DNA of 64,000 bases, taken from positions 1-64,000 of the forward strand of contig JBEGWF010000032.1 of NCBI GenBank assembly GCA_041177965.1, in the 5' to 3' direction. The stretch is from SXXZ01 sp041177965 (GTDB taxonomy: Bacteria > Verrucomicrobiota > Verrucomicrobiia > Limisphaerales > UBA9464). Within the stretch, counting starts at the first letter, position 1, and every line of letters starts with the position of its first letter. A program made the position numbers and the translations under genes. The notes under the pieces are model-generated. The model searched no databases and was not told the DNA's origin. It was given only the letters and a program-made list of their open reading frames with translations. Positions 56,375-64,000 of this stretch are shown piece after piece.

Positions 56375-56421
56375 GCTGCTTGGACTGGGGGTGGGTGCAT
56401 GTTTTCCTTGGGAAACATCAC

Positions 56422-57537
56422 ATGAGCGACCCGCGTCACGCCAAACTGGCCAAGCTTCTCATCGAGTATTCCTGCGAGCTGAAGGCGGGAGAGAACATCC
56501 TGATGGACCTGGTGGACACGCCCGATGCGATGGCGGTGGAACTGATCCGCGCGGCCCGGGCCCGCGGGGCGACGCCGATCGTGGAGATGCGCCATTCGCG
56601 GGTGCTGCGCGAGGTGCAGATCGGGACGGACGAGCGTCACGCCAGACTGGTGCGCGACCTGGAGCTCAACCGCATCCGCAAGATGCAGGCCTACATCGCC
56701 ATCCGCGGCGCCAACAACGCCAGCGAGAACAGCGACGTGCCGTCCGAGAAGACCCGGCTCTATTCCAAGACCCTCCGCCCGGCGCTCGACCATCGGATCA
56801 ACAAGACCCGCTGGTGCGTGCTGCGCTGGCCGACGCCCAGCATGGCCCAGTCGGCCAACATGAGCACCGAGGCCTTCGAGAAGTTCTACTTCGACGTGTG
56901 CACCATGGACTACGCCAAGATGGCGCGGGCCGTGAAGCCGCTCGAGAAGCGCATGCGAAAGGCCGACAAGGTGCGGATCGTGGGCCCGGGCACGGACCTG
57001 TCGTTCTCCATCAAGAACATCGGGGCCAAACCCTGCGAGGGCCTGCGCAACATCCCCGATGGCGAGTGCTTCAGCTGCCCGACGCTGAAATCCTCCAATG
57101 GAGTCATCACCTTCAACACCCCCACGCTGTACGCCGGCACCAAGTTCGAGGGCATCCGTCTGGAATTGAAGGACGGCCGGATCGTGAAGGCCACCTGCCA
57201 GGGCGGCACCGAACGCAAGCTCAACGAGATCCTGGACATGGACGCCGGGGCCCGCTCCATCGGCGAGTTCAGCCTCGGGTTCAACCCGTACATCCTGAAC
57301 CCGATGTGCGACATCCTGTTCGACGAGAAGATCGCCGGATCGCTGCACTTCACCCCGGGTCAGGCCTACGAGGATCCGGGCAATGGCAACAAGTCGGCGG
57401 TGCACTGGGACATGGTCCTGATCCAGCGGCCCGAATGGGGCGGAGGCGAGGTCTGGTTCGACTCCGAGCTGATCCGTCGCGATGGTCTGTTCGTGCCGAA
57501 GGACCTGCAGGGTCTCAATCCGGACCAACTCCGCTGA
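56422..57537 (+). CDS. M29-family metal-dependent aminopeptidase
   Basis: A 371-residue protein of the thermophilic aminopeptidase family M29. The N-terminal region reads LIEYSCELKAGENILMDLVD, and the C-terminal catalytic half contains GARSIGEFSLGFNPYI (with the metal-binding glutamate) and CDILFDEKIAGSLHFTPGQAY. It removes N-terminal residues from peptides in the cytoplasm using a metal pair. The ATG at 56422 (MSDPRHAKL) fits the family start. 30 bases downstream begins the amidase gene. Confidence 0.87.
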   Translation: MSDPRHAKLAKLLIEYSCELKAGENILMDLVDTPDAMAVELIRAARARGATPIVEMRHSRVLREVQIGTDERHARLVRDLELNRIRKMQAYIAIRGANNASENSDVPSEKTRLYSKTLRPALDHRINKTRWCVLRWPTPSMAQSANMSTEAFEKFYFDVCTMDYAKMARAVKPLEKRMRKADKVRIVGPGTDLSFSIKNIGAKPCEGLRNIPDGECFSCPTLKSSNGVITFNTPTLYAGTKFEGIRLELKDGRIVKATCQGGTERKLNEILDMDAGARSIGEFSLGFNPYILNPMCDILFDEKIAGSLHFTPGQAYEDPGNGNKSAVHWDMVLIQRPEWGGGEVWFDSELIRRDGLFVPKDLQGLNPDQLR

Positions 57538-57566
57538 CGAGGCCCTCCCCCGCGCGGGTCCAGAAC

Positions 57567-58658
57567 ATGACGCCCAGGTCCGCTCCCCTTCACCGCCGAC
57601 CGTGGGCGTTCCGATCCGGGGCCGAAACCAAGCCCGAACAGCGCCATCGGCCCCACTCCCGGGCCCAATCCCCGTCCCGACGTGGGGCCCGACATCGCGC
57701 ATGGCTCTGGCTGTGGCTCTGCACCGGGCTCCTCGTCCACGGCCCCGCCTGGGCCCGCGACTGGGAGCCGGGATTCCGGGACCTCGCCGCCTGGGGTCGC
57801 GACATGCACCTGCGCCCCATCGCCAGGGGCGAGGATCTGCTCCTGACCAACCGCTGGACACGCATGCGGTTCCGGAAGGATTCCGACCGGATGACCTTCA
57901 ACGAGGTGGAATTCCGCCTGTCGGATCGGATCCCCGTCGAGGGCGGCCGTTTCCGGGTCTCGCAGCGCGACATCGACTCGCTGCTGGCCCCCCTGCTGGC
58001 ACCCCCTAAGCGATCGACGCGACCGATCCGGCGCATCGCCATCAACGCCGGCCACGGCGGCAAGGATCCCGGCAACATGGAGGGTCGGCGGATGGAGAAG
58101 ACCTATACCCTCGACCTGGCCATCGATCTGGCCCGTCACCTGAAGGCGGCCGGATTCCAGGTGGTGTTCATCCGGAGTTCGGACCGGTTCATCGCCCTGC
58201 CCGACCGCGCCATCGCGGCCAACCGGGCCGACGCCGACCTGTACGTGAGTCTGCACTTCAACGGCTTCGACGGACCCGGCAACGATTCGGTGCAGGGCCT
58301 CGAGACCTATTGCCTGACGCCGGCGGGTGCCCCCTCCAGCAACGACTCCCAGCGCCGCGGCCGCATGGCAGGCTTCGAGGCCAACCGGTTCGACCGCGAG
58401 AACCTCACCCTGGCGCATCAGGTCCACAGGGCGATCCTCGACCAGACCCCGTTGACCGACCGAGGCGTCCGCAGGGCGCGCTTCAAGGAGCTGACCCTCC
58501 TACGGATGCCCGGACTGCTCATCGAGGGCGGCTACATGACCCATACCGGCGACACCCGGCTGATGGACTCCAGGAAATCAAGGGATCAACTCGCCGCCGC
58601 CATCGCGGACGGCATCGTGCGGCACAAGAAACTGGTCGAGCGGGGAGCCCCGGAGTAG
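57567..58658 (+). CDS. N-acetylmuramoyl-L-alanine amidase (Amidase_3)
   Basis: A 363-residue exported hydrolase that cuts the amide bond between muramic acid and the stem peptide in peptidoglycan. A long basic N-terminus precedes a signal-like hydrophobic stretch (WLWLWLCTGLLVHGPAWA). A small beta domain around residues 70-145 is followed by the catalytic domain with zinc ligands in INAGHGGKDPG (His), RRMEKTYTLD (Glu) and VSLHFNGF (His), and the catalytic glutamate in LIEGGYMTH. The ATG at 57567 is preferred; other starts would need much longer leaders. It follows the M29 gene by 29 bases. Confidence 0.87.
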   Translation: MTPRSAPLHRRPWAFRSGAETKPEQRHRPHSRAQSPSRRGARHRAWLWLWLCTGLLVHGPAWARDWEPGFRDLAAWGRDMHLRPIARGEDLLLTNRWTRMRFRKDSDRMTFNEVEFRLSDRIPVEGGRFRVSQRDIDSLLAPLLAPPKRSTRPIRRIAINAGHGGKDPGNMEGRRMEKTYTLDLAIDLARHLKAAGFQVVFIRSSDRFIALPDRAIAANRADADLYVSLHFNGFDGPGNDSVQGLETYCLTPAGAPSSNDSQRRGRMAGFEANRFDRENLTLAHQVHRAILDQTPLTDRGVRRARFKELTLLRMPGLLIEGGYMTHTGDTRLMDSRKSRDQLAAAIADGIVRHKKLVERGAPE

Positions 58659-58714
58659 GCGGCCCACCGGCACGAACCGTTCGCGACCGCCCGCTGCCGG
58701 TCACCGGTAGCGAC

Positions 58715-60793
58715 TCACTTCCGCCTGCCGGTCATCAACTCGTCCACCAGCGGCTTGGCGGCATAGACGCTCCGAAGCGACTCGAGGATGCCCGCGCTGT
58801 GGACCGACAGGGCCCGGGCCTGGGTCTCCTCATAGGCGAAGCCGAGCACCAGCGACTCGATGTTGCCATCGAAGATGATGCCCACGAACTCGCCGTCTCG
58901 GTTCACCACCGGGCTGCCCGAGTTTCCGCCGATGATGTCGTGGGTGGACACGAAGTTGAAAGGCACCGCCGCGTTGATGGAACGGCGCTTCTTGAGCCAC
59001 CGCTCCGGCAGGTCGAACGGAGGCCGACCCTCCATCTCGGCGGAACGCTCGAAGATGCCCCCGAGGGAGGTGGTGGCCGGGACGGCCTTGCCCCCCGATG
59101 TGTACCCCTTCACCACGCCGTAGGAGAGGCGCAGGGTGAAGGTGGCGTCGGGATACTGTCCCTTGCCTTCCAGGGCGAAGCGGGCAGCCGCGATCGCGGC
59201 ATGGGCCTGCTTCTTGATCTCGGCCTGAGCCTCCATCAACTGTCGGACCTCACGGGCCTCGGCATCCACCGACTTGGACGCCAGGATGAGCGGATCATCG
59301 GAGGCGGCGATGGCCGCGGCCCCTCCCTTGTAGAGCCGGCGACGCTCGTCCACGGACCGCAGGCGGCTGCCCTGGATCAGCTCGGCGGCCCTCGTCCGGG
59401 GCGACCTGCCCGCGAGCACCTTCTTGACCGTCGGATGATCGGCCCCCAATTGCTCGCTCAGGTAGGTCAGCGAGTCGGACAGGTTGAGGATCTCGAGGTC
59501 GTTGTGGATGGGCTTGTCGGAGAACAACCCGAGCTCCAACGAGGCCCGGCCGGCCTCCGCGAACTCCCGCAGACGCTCGCCGTCGGGCTTCGGATATTCC
59601 TCGGCGGCGCGCACCAGGGTATGGGCGATGTCGAACAACTCGGACTGGAACGCATGGCCCAGTTCCAACAGACGGTGGACGCGCTCATGCTGGGCGATCG
59701 TGGCCTGGGCCTCCTGGATGCGGTCGTAGGCCGCGGCGGCCGCGGCGAACGAGGGGGTGGCGGCGAGCTTCGACCGCAACGCCTTCTCCTGCTGACGCTT
59801 GGATTCCATCAGCGCCGGATCGTACAGGCCGGCATGGCCGCCGTCGCGGGCCTTGCGGCTGTTCTGGATGCCGAACAATTCATCCTTCGCACGACGGGCG
59901 TTCTCGGCGCTGCGCTCGCTCCAGGAACGCAGCAGCACCTCACGCCGCTTCAGGTAGGCCAATGCGGTCGGGTACTGGCGGTCGCGCAGGTGCTCCAGTT
60001 CGGCGACGGTGAGCAGGCGCTCGGTGCGACCGGGATGTCCGGACACGAAGGTCAATTCGCCCTCGGCCGCCCCCTTCTGGGACCACTTGAGGAAGTGCGG
60101 CACCTTCACGGGCTTGCCGTTCTCGTAGGCCCGGAACAGGCAGATATCGAGATCGTAGCGGGGATACTCGAAATTGTCGGGATCGCCGCCGAAGAAGGCA
60201 ACCTGCTGCTCGGGGGCGAAGACCAGTCGGACGTCGGTGTATTTCTTGAACCGGTAGAGGTGGTAGGCCCCGCCCTGATAGAGCGTGACCACGTCGGATC
60301 GCAGCCCGGTGGCATCGAGCGATTCCTTCTCAATGGCGGCCATGACCCGTCGGCGAGCCTTCACGGCGTCGTCCGGGGACATGCCCTCGGTCACCGCGGC
60401 GTTGACCCGGGCGGTCACGTCCACGATGGACTGCAGAACATTCAGTTCCAGATCCACACACGGGATCTCCTCGGCCTGGGAGCGGGCGTAGAACCCGTCC
60501 CGGAGGTAGTTCTTCTGGGAGCTGGACACCTTCTGGAGGGCGTCGGCCCCGACATGGTGGTTCGAGAGCACCAGACCGTCCTCGCTCACGAAGGAACCGG
60601 ATCCCCCGGAGTTGAACCGCACCGACGACTTCTGCAGGTGCTCCAGCCAGGCATCGGTCAATTCGAAGCCGTATTTCGCACGCACCCGCTCCCGAGGAGG
60701 ATCGTTGTAGAGCCACATGCCCTCGTCGGAACGAAGGGCCCCGGTTCCGCAGATCACCGCCAGCGAGGCGGCCAGGAAGGTCTTGCGCGACAT
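58715..60793 (-). CDS. S46-family dipeptidyl peptidase (DPP7/DPP11-like)
   Basis: A 692-residue exported serine peptidase. Signal peptide MSRKTFLAASLAVICGTGA is followed by the mature start DEGMWLYNDPP. The triad region is visible as LSNHHVGADALQ (His), GGDPDNFEYPRYDLD (Asp) and GGNSGSPVVNRDGEFVG (Ser), the S46 hallmarks; the helical middle (about residues 270-520) is the extra domain of the family. It releases dipeptides from oligopeptides in the periplasm. The ATG is at 60791-60793; longer frames upstream run into the kup leader. Together with the S9 peptidase it suggests protein-degrading nutrition. Confidence 0.93.
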   Translation of the reverse strand: MSRKTFLAASLAVICGTGALRSDEGMWLYNDPPRERVRAKYGFELTDAWLEHLQKSSVRFNSGGSGSFVSEDGLVLSNHHVGADALQKVSSSQKNYLRDGFYARSQAEEIPCVDLELNVLQSIVDVTARVNAAVTEGMSPDDAVKARRRVMAAIEKESLDATGLRSDVVTLYQGGAYHLYRFKKYTDVRLVFAPEQQVAFFGGDPDNFEYPRYDLDICLFRAYENGKPVKVPHFLKWSQKGAAEGELTFVSGHPGRTERLLTVAELEHLRDRQYPTALAYLKRREVLLRSWSERSAENARRAKDELFGIQNSRKARDGGHAGLYDPALMESKRQQEKALRSKLAATPSFAAAAAAYDRIQEAQATIAQHERVHRLLELGHAFQSELFDIAHTLVRAAEEYPKPDGERLREFAEAGRASLELGLFSDKPIHNDLEILNLSDSLTYLSEQLGADHPTVKKVLAGRSPRTRAAELIQGSRLRSVDERRRLYKGGAAAIAASDDPLILASKSVDAEAREVRQLMEAQAEIKKQAHAAIAAARFALEGKGQYPDATFTLRLSYGVVKGYTSGGKAVPATTSLGGIFERSAEMEGRPPFDLPERWLKKRRSINAAVPFNFVSTHDIIGGNSGSPVVNRDGEFVGIIFDGNIESLVLGFAYEETQARALSVHSAGILESLRSVYAAKPLVDELMTGRRK

Positions 60794-60885
60794 GGGCCCA
60801 AGAACTCCCGGGAGCCGCCATCCGTCAAGGGATGAATTGCCGGTCCGGCGGGCCACCCGGGCCCGCCCCCCTGTTGACAGAAAGC

Positions 60886-61072
60886 CACCCTGCCGCTTAG
60901 CTCGCTCCGCAGCCGAAGCCCGGCCGGTGTCCCACCGAACGGGCGCGGGGGACCCAACGCCGGGGATGAATCCATCCCTCCGGCACGGGGCGCAGGGTCG
61001 GGAAACCGACCCGGGGCACTTCCAGGCCCTAGCCCGTCAGCTAACCTCGCAGGCACTTGGAAGGGTATCCGG
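60886..61072 (+). ncRNA. c-di-AMP riboswitch (ydaO/yuaA type) upstream of kup
   Basis: The leader carries the conserved ydaO blocks in order: TGCCGCTTAGC (60891-60901), GCGGGGGACCCAACG (60944-60958), GGGGATGAATCC (60962-60973), a perfect seven-base hairpin GGGTCGG-GAAA-CCGACCC (60995-61012), CCCGTCAGCTAACCTCG (61033-61049) and AGGCACTTGGAAGGG (61051-61065). TGCC and GGCA at the ends can close the P1 stem. Cyclic di-AMP binding normally turns off potassium uptake genes through this aptamer. It is on the same strand as kup, 180 bases upstream. No terminator with a T-run follows, so control may be at translation. Confidence 0.88.
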
Positions 61073-61142
61073 TCGTGCGCAGTTCGGCGGAGTCGATCCT
61101 GCGACAACGGTGACCCTGGGTCGCTGGTTTGTTGCGGACATC

Positions 61143-61253
61143 ATGAAAACACCCCTCCCGTCGTCCGGGTTCCGGGCATTCCTGGCGGATCCAGGATCAT
61201 GCCATCCATCGGAGCCCCTTTCGCAGCGCTCGCACCGGAATCCTCCGCTATGA
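61143..61253 (+). CDS. Possible 36-residue leader ORF overlapping the kup start
   Basis: Between the riboswitch and kup, an ATG at 61143 opens a 36-codon frame (MKTPLPSSGFRAFLADP at its start) whose TGA (61251-61253) overlaps the kup ATG as ATGA. No recognisable protein family and no good ribosome-binding site. The exact junction suggests translational coupling, perhaps part of the riboswitch output. Chance cannot be excluded in GC-rich DNA. Confidence 0.35.
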   Translation: MKTPLPSSGFRAFLADPGSCHPSEPLSQRSHRNPPL

Positions 61254-63154
61254 GCCACCACGCACCCGCCACCGGCAAACGCTTGGCCGGCCTGTCCCTG
61301 GCCGCCCTGGGCATCGTCTACGGGGACATCGGCACCAGTCCGATCTACGCCTTCAAGGAATGCTTCGCCCCGGGCCACGGGGCGCCTCCGGACCCCGCCA
61401 ATGTCCTCGGAGTGCTGTCACTGATCATCTGGGCGCTGATCCTGATCGTGACCGTCAAGTACCTGGTGTACGTGCTCCGGGCCGACAACAAGGGCGAGGG
61501 TGGCATCCTGGCACTCCTGGCCCTGGCCTTTCCCGAGGCCAAATCCGGGCACCGGAGCCGCTTGGCCAAGTCGTTCGCGGCCATCGGCATCGCCGGGGCC
61601 TGCCTGCTCTACGGCGACGGGATCATCACGCCGGCCATCTCGGTCCTTGGTGCGGTCGAGGGCCTCAAGGTCGCCGCTCCCGGATTCGAGCGGTTCATCC
61701 TGCCCGTGTCGGCAGGGATCATCCTCGTGCTCTTCGCCGCGCAACGGGCCGGCACCGCGAAGGTGGGGCGCATCTTCGGGCCCATCACCCTGCTCTGGTT
61801 CATCGCCATCGGATTGCTGGGGATCCGCGGCATCCTGATGCAACCCGCGGTGCTGAACTCCTTCCACCCGGTGCATGGATTGACCTTCCTGGCCGGCCAT
61901 GGATGGATCGGCCTCGTGGTCCTGGGTTCGGTGGTGCTCGCCGTGACCGGCGGCGAGGCTCTCTACGCCGACATGGGGCATTTCGGCATGCGACCCATCC
62001 GGTTGGCCTGGTTCTGCATCGTCCTGCCGGCGCTCATCCTGAACTACCTCGGCCAGGGAGGCCTGCTCATGGCGCAGCCGGACCTGGCCTCGAACAGTTC
62101 GTTCAACCCGTTCTACCAACTGTGTCCGTCCTGGGCCCTCTACCCGATGGTGCTCCTGGCCACGGCGGCGGCCATCATCGCGTCACAGGCGCTGATCTCG
62201 GGGGCCTATTCGCTGACCATGCATGCCATCCAACTGGGGTACATGCCACGCCTGCTGATCGAGCACACCTCCGAGAGGGAGCGCGGACAGATCTACATGC
62301 CGCAGGTCAACTTCGCCCTCATGGTCGCCTGCCTCGGGCTCATCTTCGGCTTCAAGAACTCCGACAACCTAGCCAGCGCCTACGGGGTGGCCGTCACCTT
62401 CACGATGGTCACCACCACCCTCCTCTTCTTCTTCGCCTCCCAGCGGGTCTTCGGCTGGTCCCGACTCCATGCCTCGCTCGTGGCCGGATCGATGCTGCTG
62501 GTGGAGACCCCGCTGGCCGTGGCGAATCTGCTCAAGATACCCCACGGCGGCTGGTTCCCGTTGCTGATCGCCGGGACGATGTTCTTCATCATGTCGACCT
62601 GGAAGAGGGGTCGTCGGCTGGTATGGGAGCGCCTCCGGGTCAGCGCCATGCCGGCCAACAAGTTCATCGCCGAGATCACACGGAAGGATCCGATGCGGGT
62701 CGCGGGCACGGCCGTGTACATGGCCGGAAACCCGAACACCACGCCCATCGCCCTGCTGCACAACCTCAAGCACAACAAGGTGCTCCACAAGCGGGTGATA
62801 TTCTTCACCATCCTCGTGGAGGAGGTGCCCATGGTGGACGCTTCGGATCGACTCGAGGTGGAACGGTTGGAGGCCGGCTTCTGGAGGGTCCAGGCGCACT
62901 ACGGGTTCATGGAGACCCCCAACATCCTCGCCATCCTCAAGCTGTGCGCCGAACACGACCTCGAGTTCCGCGAGATGGAGACGACCTTCTTCCTCAGTCG
63001 CGAGACGGTCATCCCCAAGGCCGGAAACGGGGGCATGAACCTCTGGCAGGAGCGCCTCTTCGCCATCATGGCCCGCAACGCCCTGAGCGCCACGGCCTAC
63101 TTCCGCCTGCCCGCCAATCGCGTGGTCGAGCTGGGGATGCAGGTCGAGATCTGA
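61250..63154 (+). CDS. kup: Kup-type potassium uptake protein
   Basis: A 634-residue K+/H+ symporter of the KUP/HAK family, with about 12 membrane helices in the first 440 residues and a cytoplasmic C-terminal domain. Typical motifs: AALGIVYGDIGTSPIYAF at the N-terminus, GDGIITPAISVLGAVEGL and GGEALYADMGHFG. The ATG at 61250 is chosen since the KUP start usually lies 10-15 residues before AALGIVYGD; an upstream ATG at 61199 is in frame and cannot be excluded. The leader contains a c-di-AMP riboswitch, so expression is probably lowered when c-di-AMP is high. Converges on the PfkB gene. Confidence 0.95.
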   Translation: MSHHAPATGKRLAGLSLAALGIVYGDIGTSPIYAFKECFAPGHGAPPDPANVLGVLSLIIWALILIVTVKYLVYVLRADNKGEGGILALLALAFPEAKSGHRSRLAKSFAAIGIAGACLLYGDGIITPAISVLGAVEGLKVAAPGFERFILPVSAGIILVLFAAQRAGTAKVGRIFGPITLLWFIAIGLLGIRGILMQPAVLNSFHPVHGLTFLAGHGWIGLVVLGSVVLAVTGGEALYADMGHFGMRPIRLAWFCIVLPALILNYLGQGGLLMAQPDLASNSSFNPFYQLCPSWALYPMVLLATAAAIIASQALISGAYSLTMHAIQLGYMPRLLIEHTSERERGQIYMPQVNFALMVACLGLIFGFKNSDNLASAYGVAVTFTMVTTTLLFFFASQRVFGWSRLHASLVAGSMLLVETPLAVANLLKIPHGGWFPLLIAGTMFFIMSTWKRGRRLVWERLRVSAMPANKFIAEITRKDPMRVAGTAVYMAGNPNTTPIALLHNLKHNKVLHKRVIFFTILVEEVPMVDASDRLEVERLEAGFWRVQAHYGFMETPNILAILKLCAEHDLEFREMETTFFLSRETVIPKAGNGGMNLWQERLFAIMARNALSATAYFRLPANRVVELGMQVEI

Positions 63155-63197
63155 GATCCGGGACTGGAACTCCCCGGGTCGCAGGGGACTTCCGGGA

Positions 63198-64000
63198 TCA
63201 GAACCTGCTCAAACGCTCGAGCTCCTTGACCCGCTCGAGGATCTTGGCCTTGGCGGTCCGGGTGGTGACATTCAGGCCGAAGCCCTCGCAGCAGAACGAG
63301 GCCACCACGCTCCCGTGGAGGATGGCCCGGCGGAGGTTGGTCTCCACGGAACCGGTCTTCTGCGCCGCCAGATACCCGATCAGGCCACCCACGAAGGAAT
63401 CGCCCGCGCCCGTGGGATCCACCACCTTGCGCAGCGGGTAGGCCGGAGCCACGAAGAGCCCCTTCGGGCCCGACAGGATGGAACCGTGTTCCCCCTTCTT
63501 GATGATCACATATTTGGGGCCCATCCGGTGGATCTTGGTGAGGGCGCTGACGACGTTGTCGTCGGACACCAACTGCCGGGCCTCGCTGTCGTTGAGCACG
63601 AGGCAGTCGATGCGCTTGAGCAGCGTCAGGACCTCGGGGAGCGCGATGTTCAACCAGAGGTCCATGGTGTCGGCGATGATGAACCTCGCCTTGGACACCT
63701 GATCGAGCACCCGGTGCTGGACGGCCGGGGAGATGTTGGCCAGCAGGACGAACGGCGTGGCCTCGTAGTCGGCGGGGAGGGCCGGCTGCCAGTGCTCGAT
63801 GACCCCGAGCACGGTCTCCACCGTCCGACGGTTGTTCATGTTCACCTCGTACTCGCCGGACCAGTGGAAGGTCTTGCCGTCCTTCACACGTTCCAAACCC
63901 TTGAGGCAGATCCCGTGCTTCTCGAACAGGCGGACGTACTTGGTGGGAAAATCGCCACCCACGACGCCCATCAACCGGGTCCGGGCGAAGAAGCTGGAGG
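63198..64000 (-). CDS. PfkB-family carbohydrate/nucleoside kinase (C-terminal part, cut by window end)
   Basis: The frame is open to the end of the window. The visible 267 residues carry PfkB signatures: LMGVVGGDFPTKY near the cut edge, LVLNDSEARQLV in the middle, and the catalytic DPTGAGDSFVGGLIGYLA near the C-terminus with the Asp base. This family phosphorylates sugars or nucleosides; the ADP/ATP donor and substrate are not resolved from this part. It converges with kup, with a 43-base gap. The N-terminal domain lies outside the window. Confidence 0.88.
   Translation of the reverse strand, partial: SSFFARTRLMGVVGGDFPTKYVRLFEKHGICLKGLERVKDGKTFHWSGEYEVNMNNRRTVETVLGVIEHWQPALPADYEATPFVLLANISPAVQHRVLDQVSKARFIIADTMDLWLNIALPEVLTLLKRIDCLVLNDSEARQLVSDDNVVSALTKIHRMGPKYVIIKKGEHGSILSGPKGLFVAPAYPLRKVVDPTGAGDSFVGGLIGYLAAQKTGSVETNLRRAILHGSVVASFCCEGFGLNVTTRTAKAKILERVKELERLSRF

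Noticed and set aside
60874..60879. TTGACA as a promoter -35 element for kup
   Set aside because: A -10 element at the proper distance would fall within the riboswitch P1 region and start transcription inside the aptamer; no good -10 is seen there.

Overview
The window is GC-rich, tightly packed bacterial DNA and most resembles the Verrucomicrobiota (PVC group). The assignment is inferred from gene content: multi-haem cytochrome genes with PA14 and beta-propeller partners, DUF1080 (3-keto-disaccharide hydrolase) proteins, a RAYT transposase with a long C-terminal extension, biosynthetic arginine decarboxylase, RNase Y, S46 and S9 peptidases, and c-di-AMP genes. Shine-Dalgarno sequences are weak, and many genes join through ATGA or TTGA overlaps. 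No rRNA, tRNA or CRISPR array was found.

Layout. 0-8.7 kb (minus): an operon of ABC ATPase, GldF-like permease, GldG-like protein, DUF4340 protein, AsmA-like protein and 6-phosphogluconolactonase. 8.9-15.7 kb: HtrA protease, YebC-family protein, then (plus) a pentahaem PA14 cytochrome with a beta-propeller partner. 15.8-18.4 kb (minus): gloA, folP, cdaA and a YbbR/CdaR protein. 18.5-24.1 kb: topoisomerase III, flavin reductase, histone-deacetylase-like enzyme, Tm-1-like protein. 24.3-27.9 kb: accessory region with a Phd/PIN toxin-antitoxin-GNAT cassette whose last two genes are frameshifted, followed by a clearly AT-rich island with an interrupted metzincin protease and a membrane-anchored unknown protein. 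28-39.8 kb: recG, LOG protein, DUF47 protein, speA, ubiX-ubiA, S9 peptidase, RNase Y and 5-formyl-THF cyclo-ligase. 39.8-46.2 kb: MacAB-type efflux operon, two-domain DUF1080 lipoprotein, atypical protein kinase, RelE-like toxin. 46.5-56.3 kb: recC-recB-recD and a RAYT. 56.4-64 kb: M29 aminopeptidase, cell-wall amidase, S46 peptidase, a c-di-AMP riboswitch with the potassium transporter kup, and a PfkB kinase cut by the window end.

Main points. The 456-base leader of kup carries a strong match to the ydaO/yuaA c-di-AMP riboswitch. The cyclase (cdaA) and its partner (ybbR/cdaR) lie in the same window, so both the synthesis of c-di-AMP and one probable target are visible. A 36-codon ORF after the aptamer ends in an ATGA overlap with the kup start. 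The 24.3-27.9 kb stretch looks like a decaying acquired island: two single-base frameshifts and two in-frame stop codons in otherwise recognisable genes. Coordinates come from reading the sequence; functions come from motif recognition without database searches.
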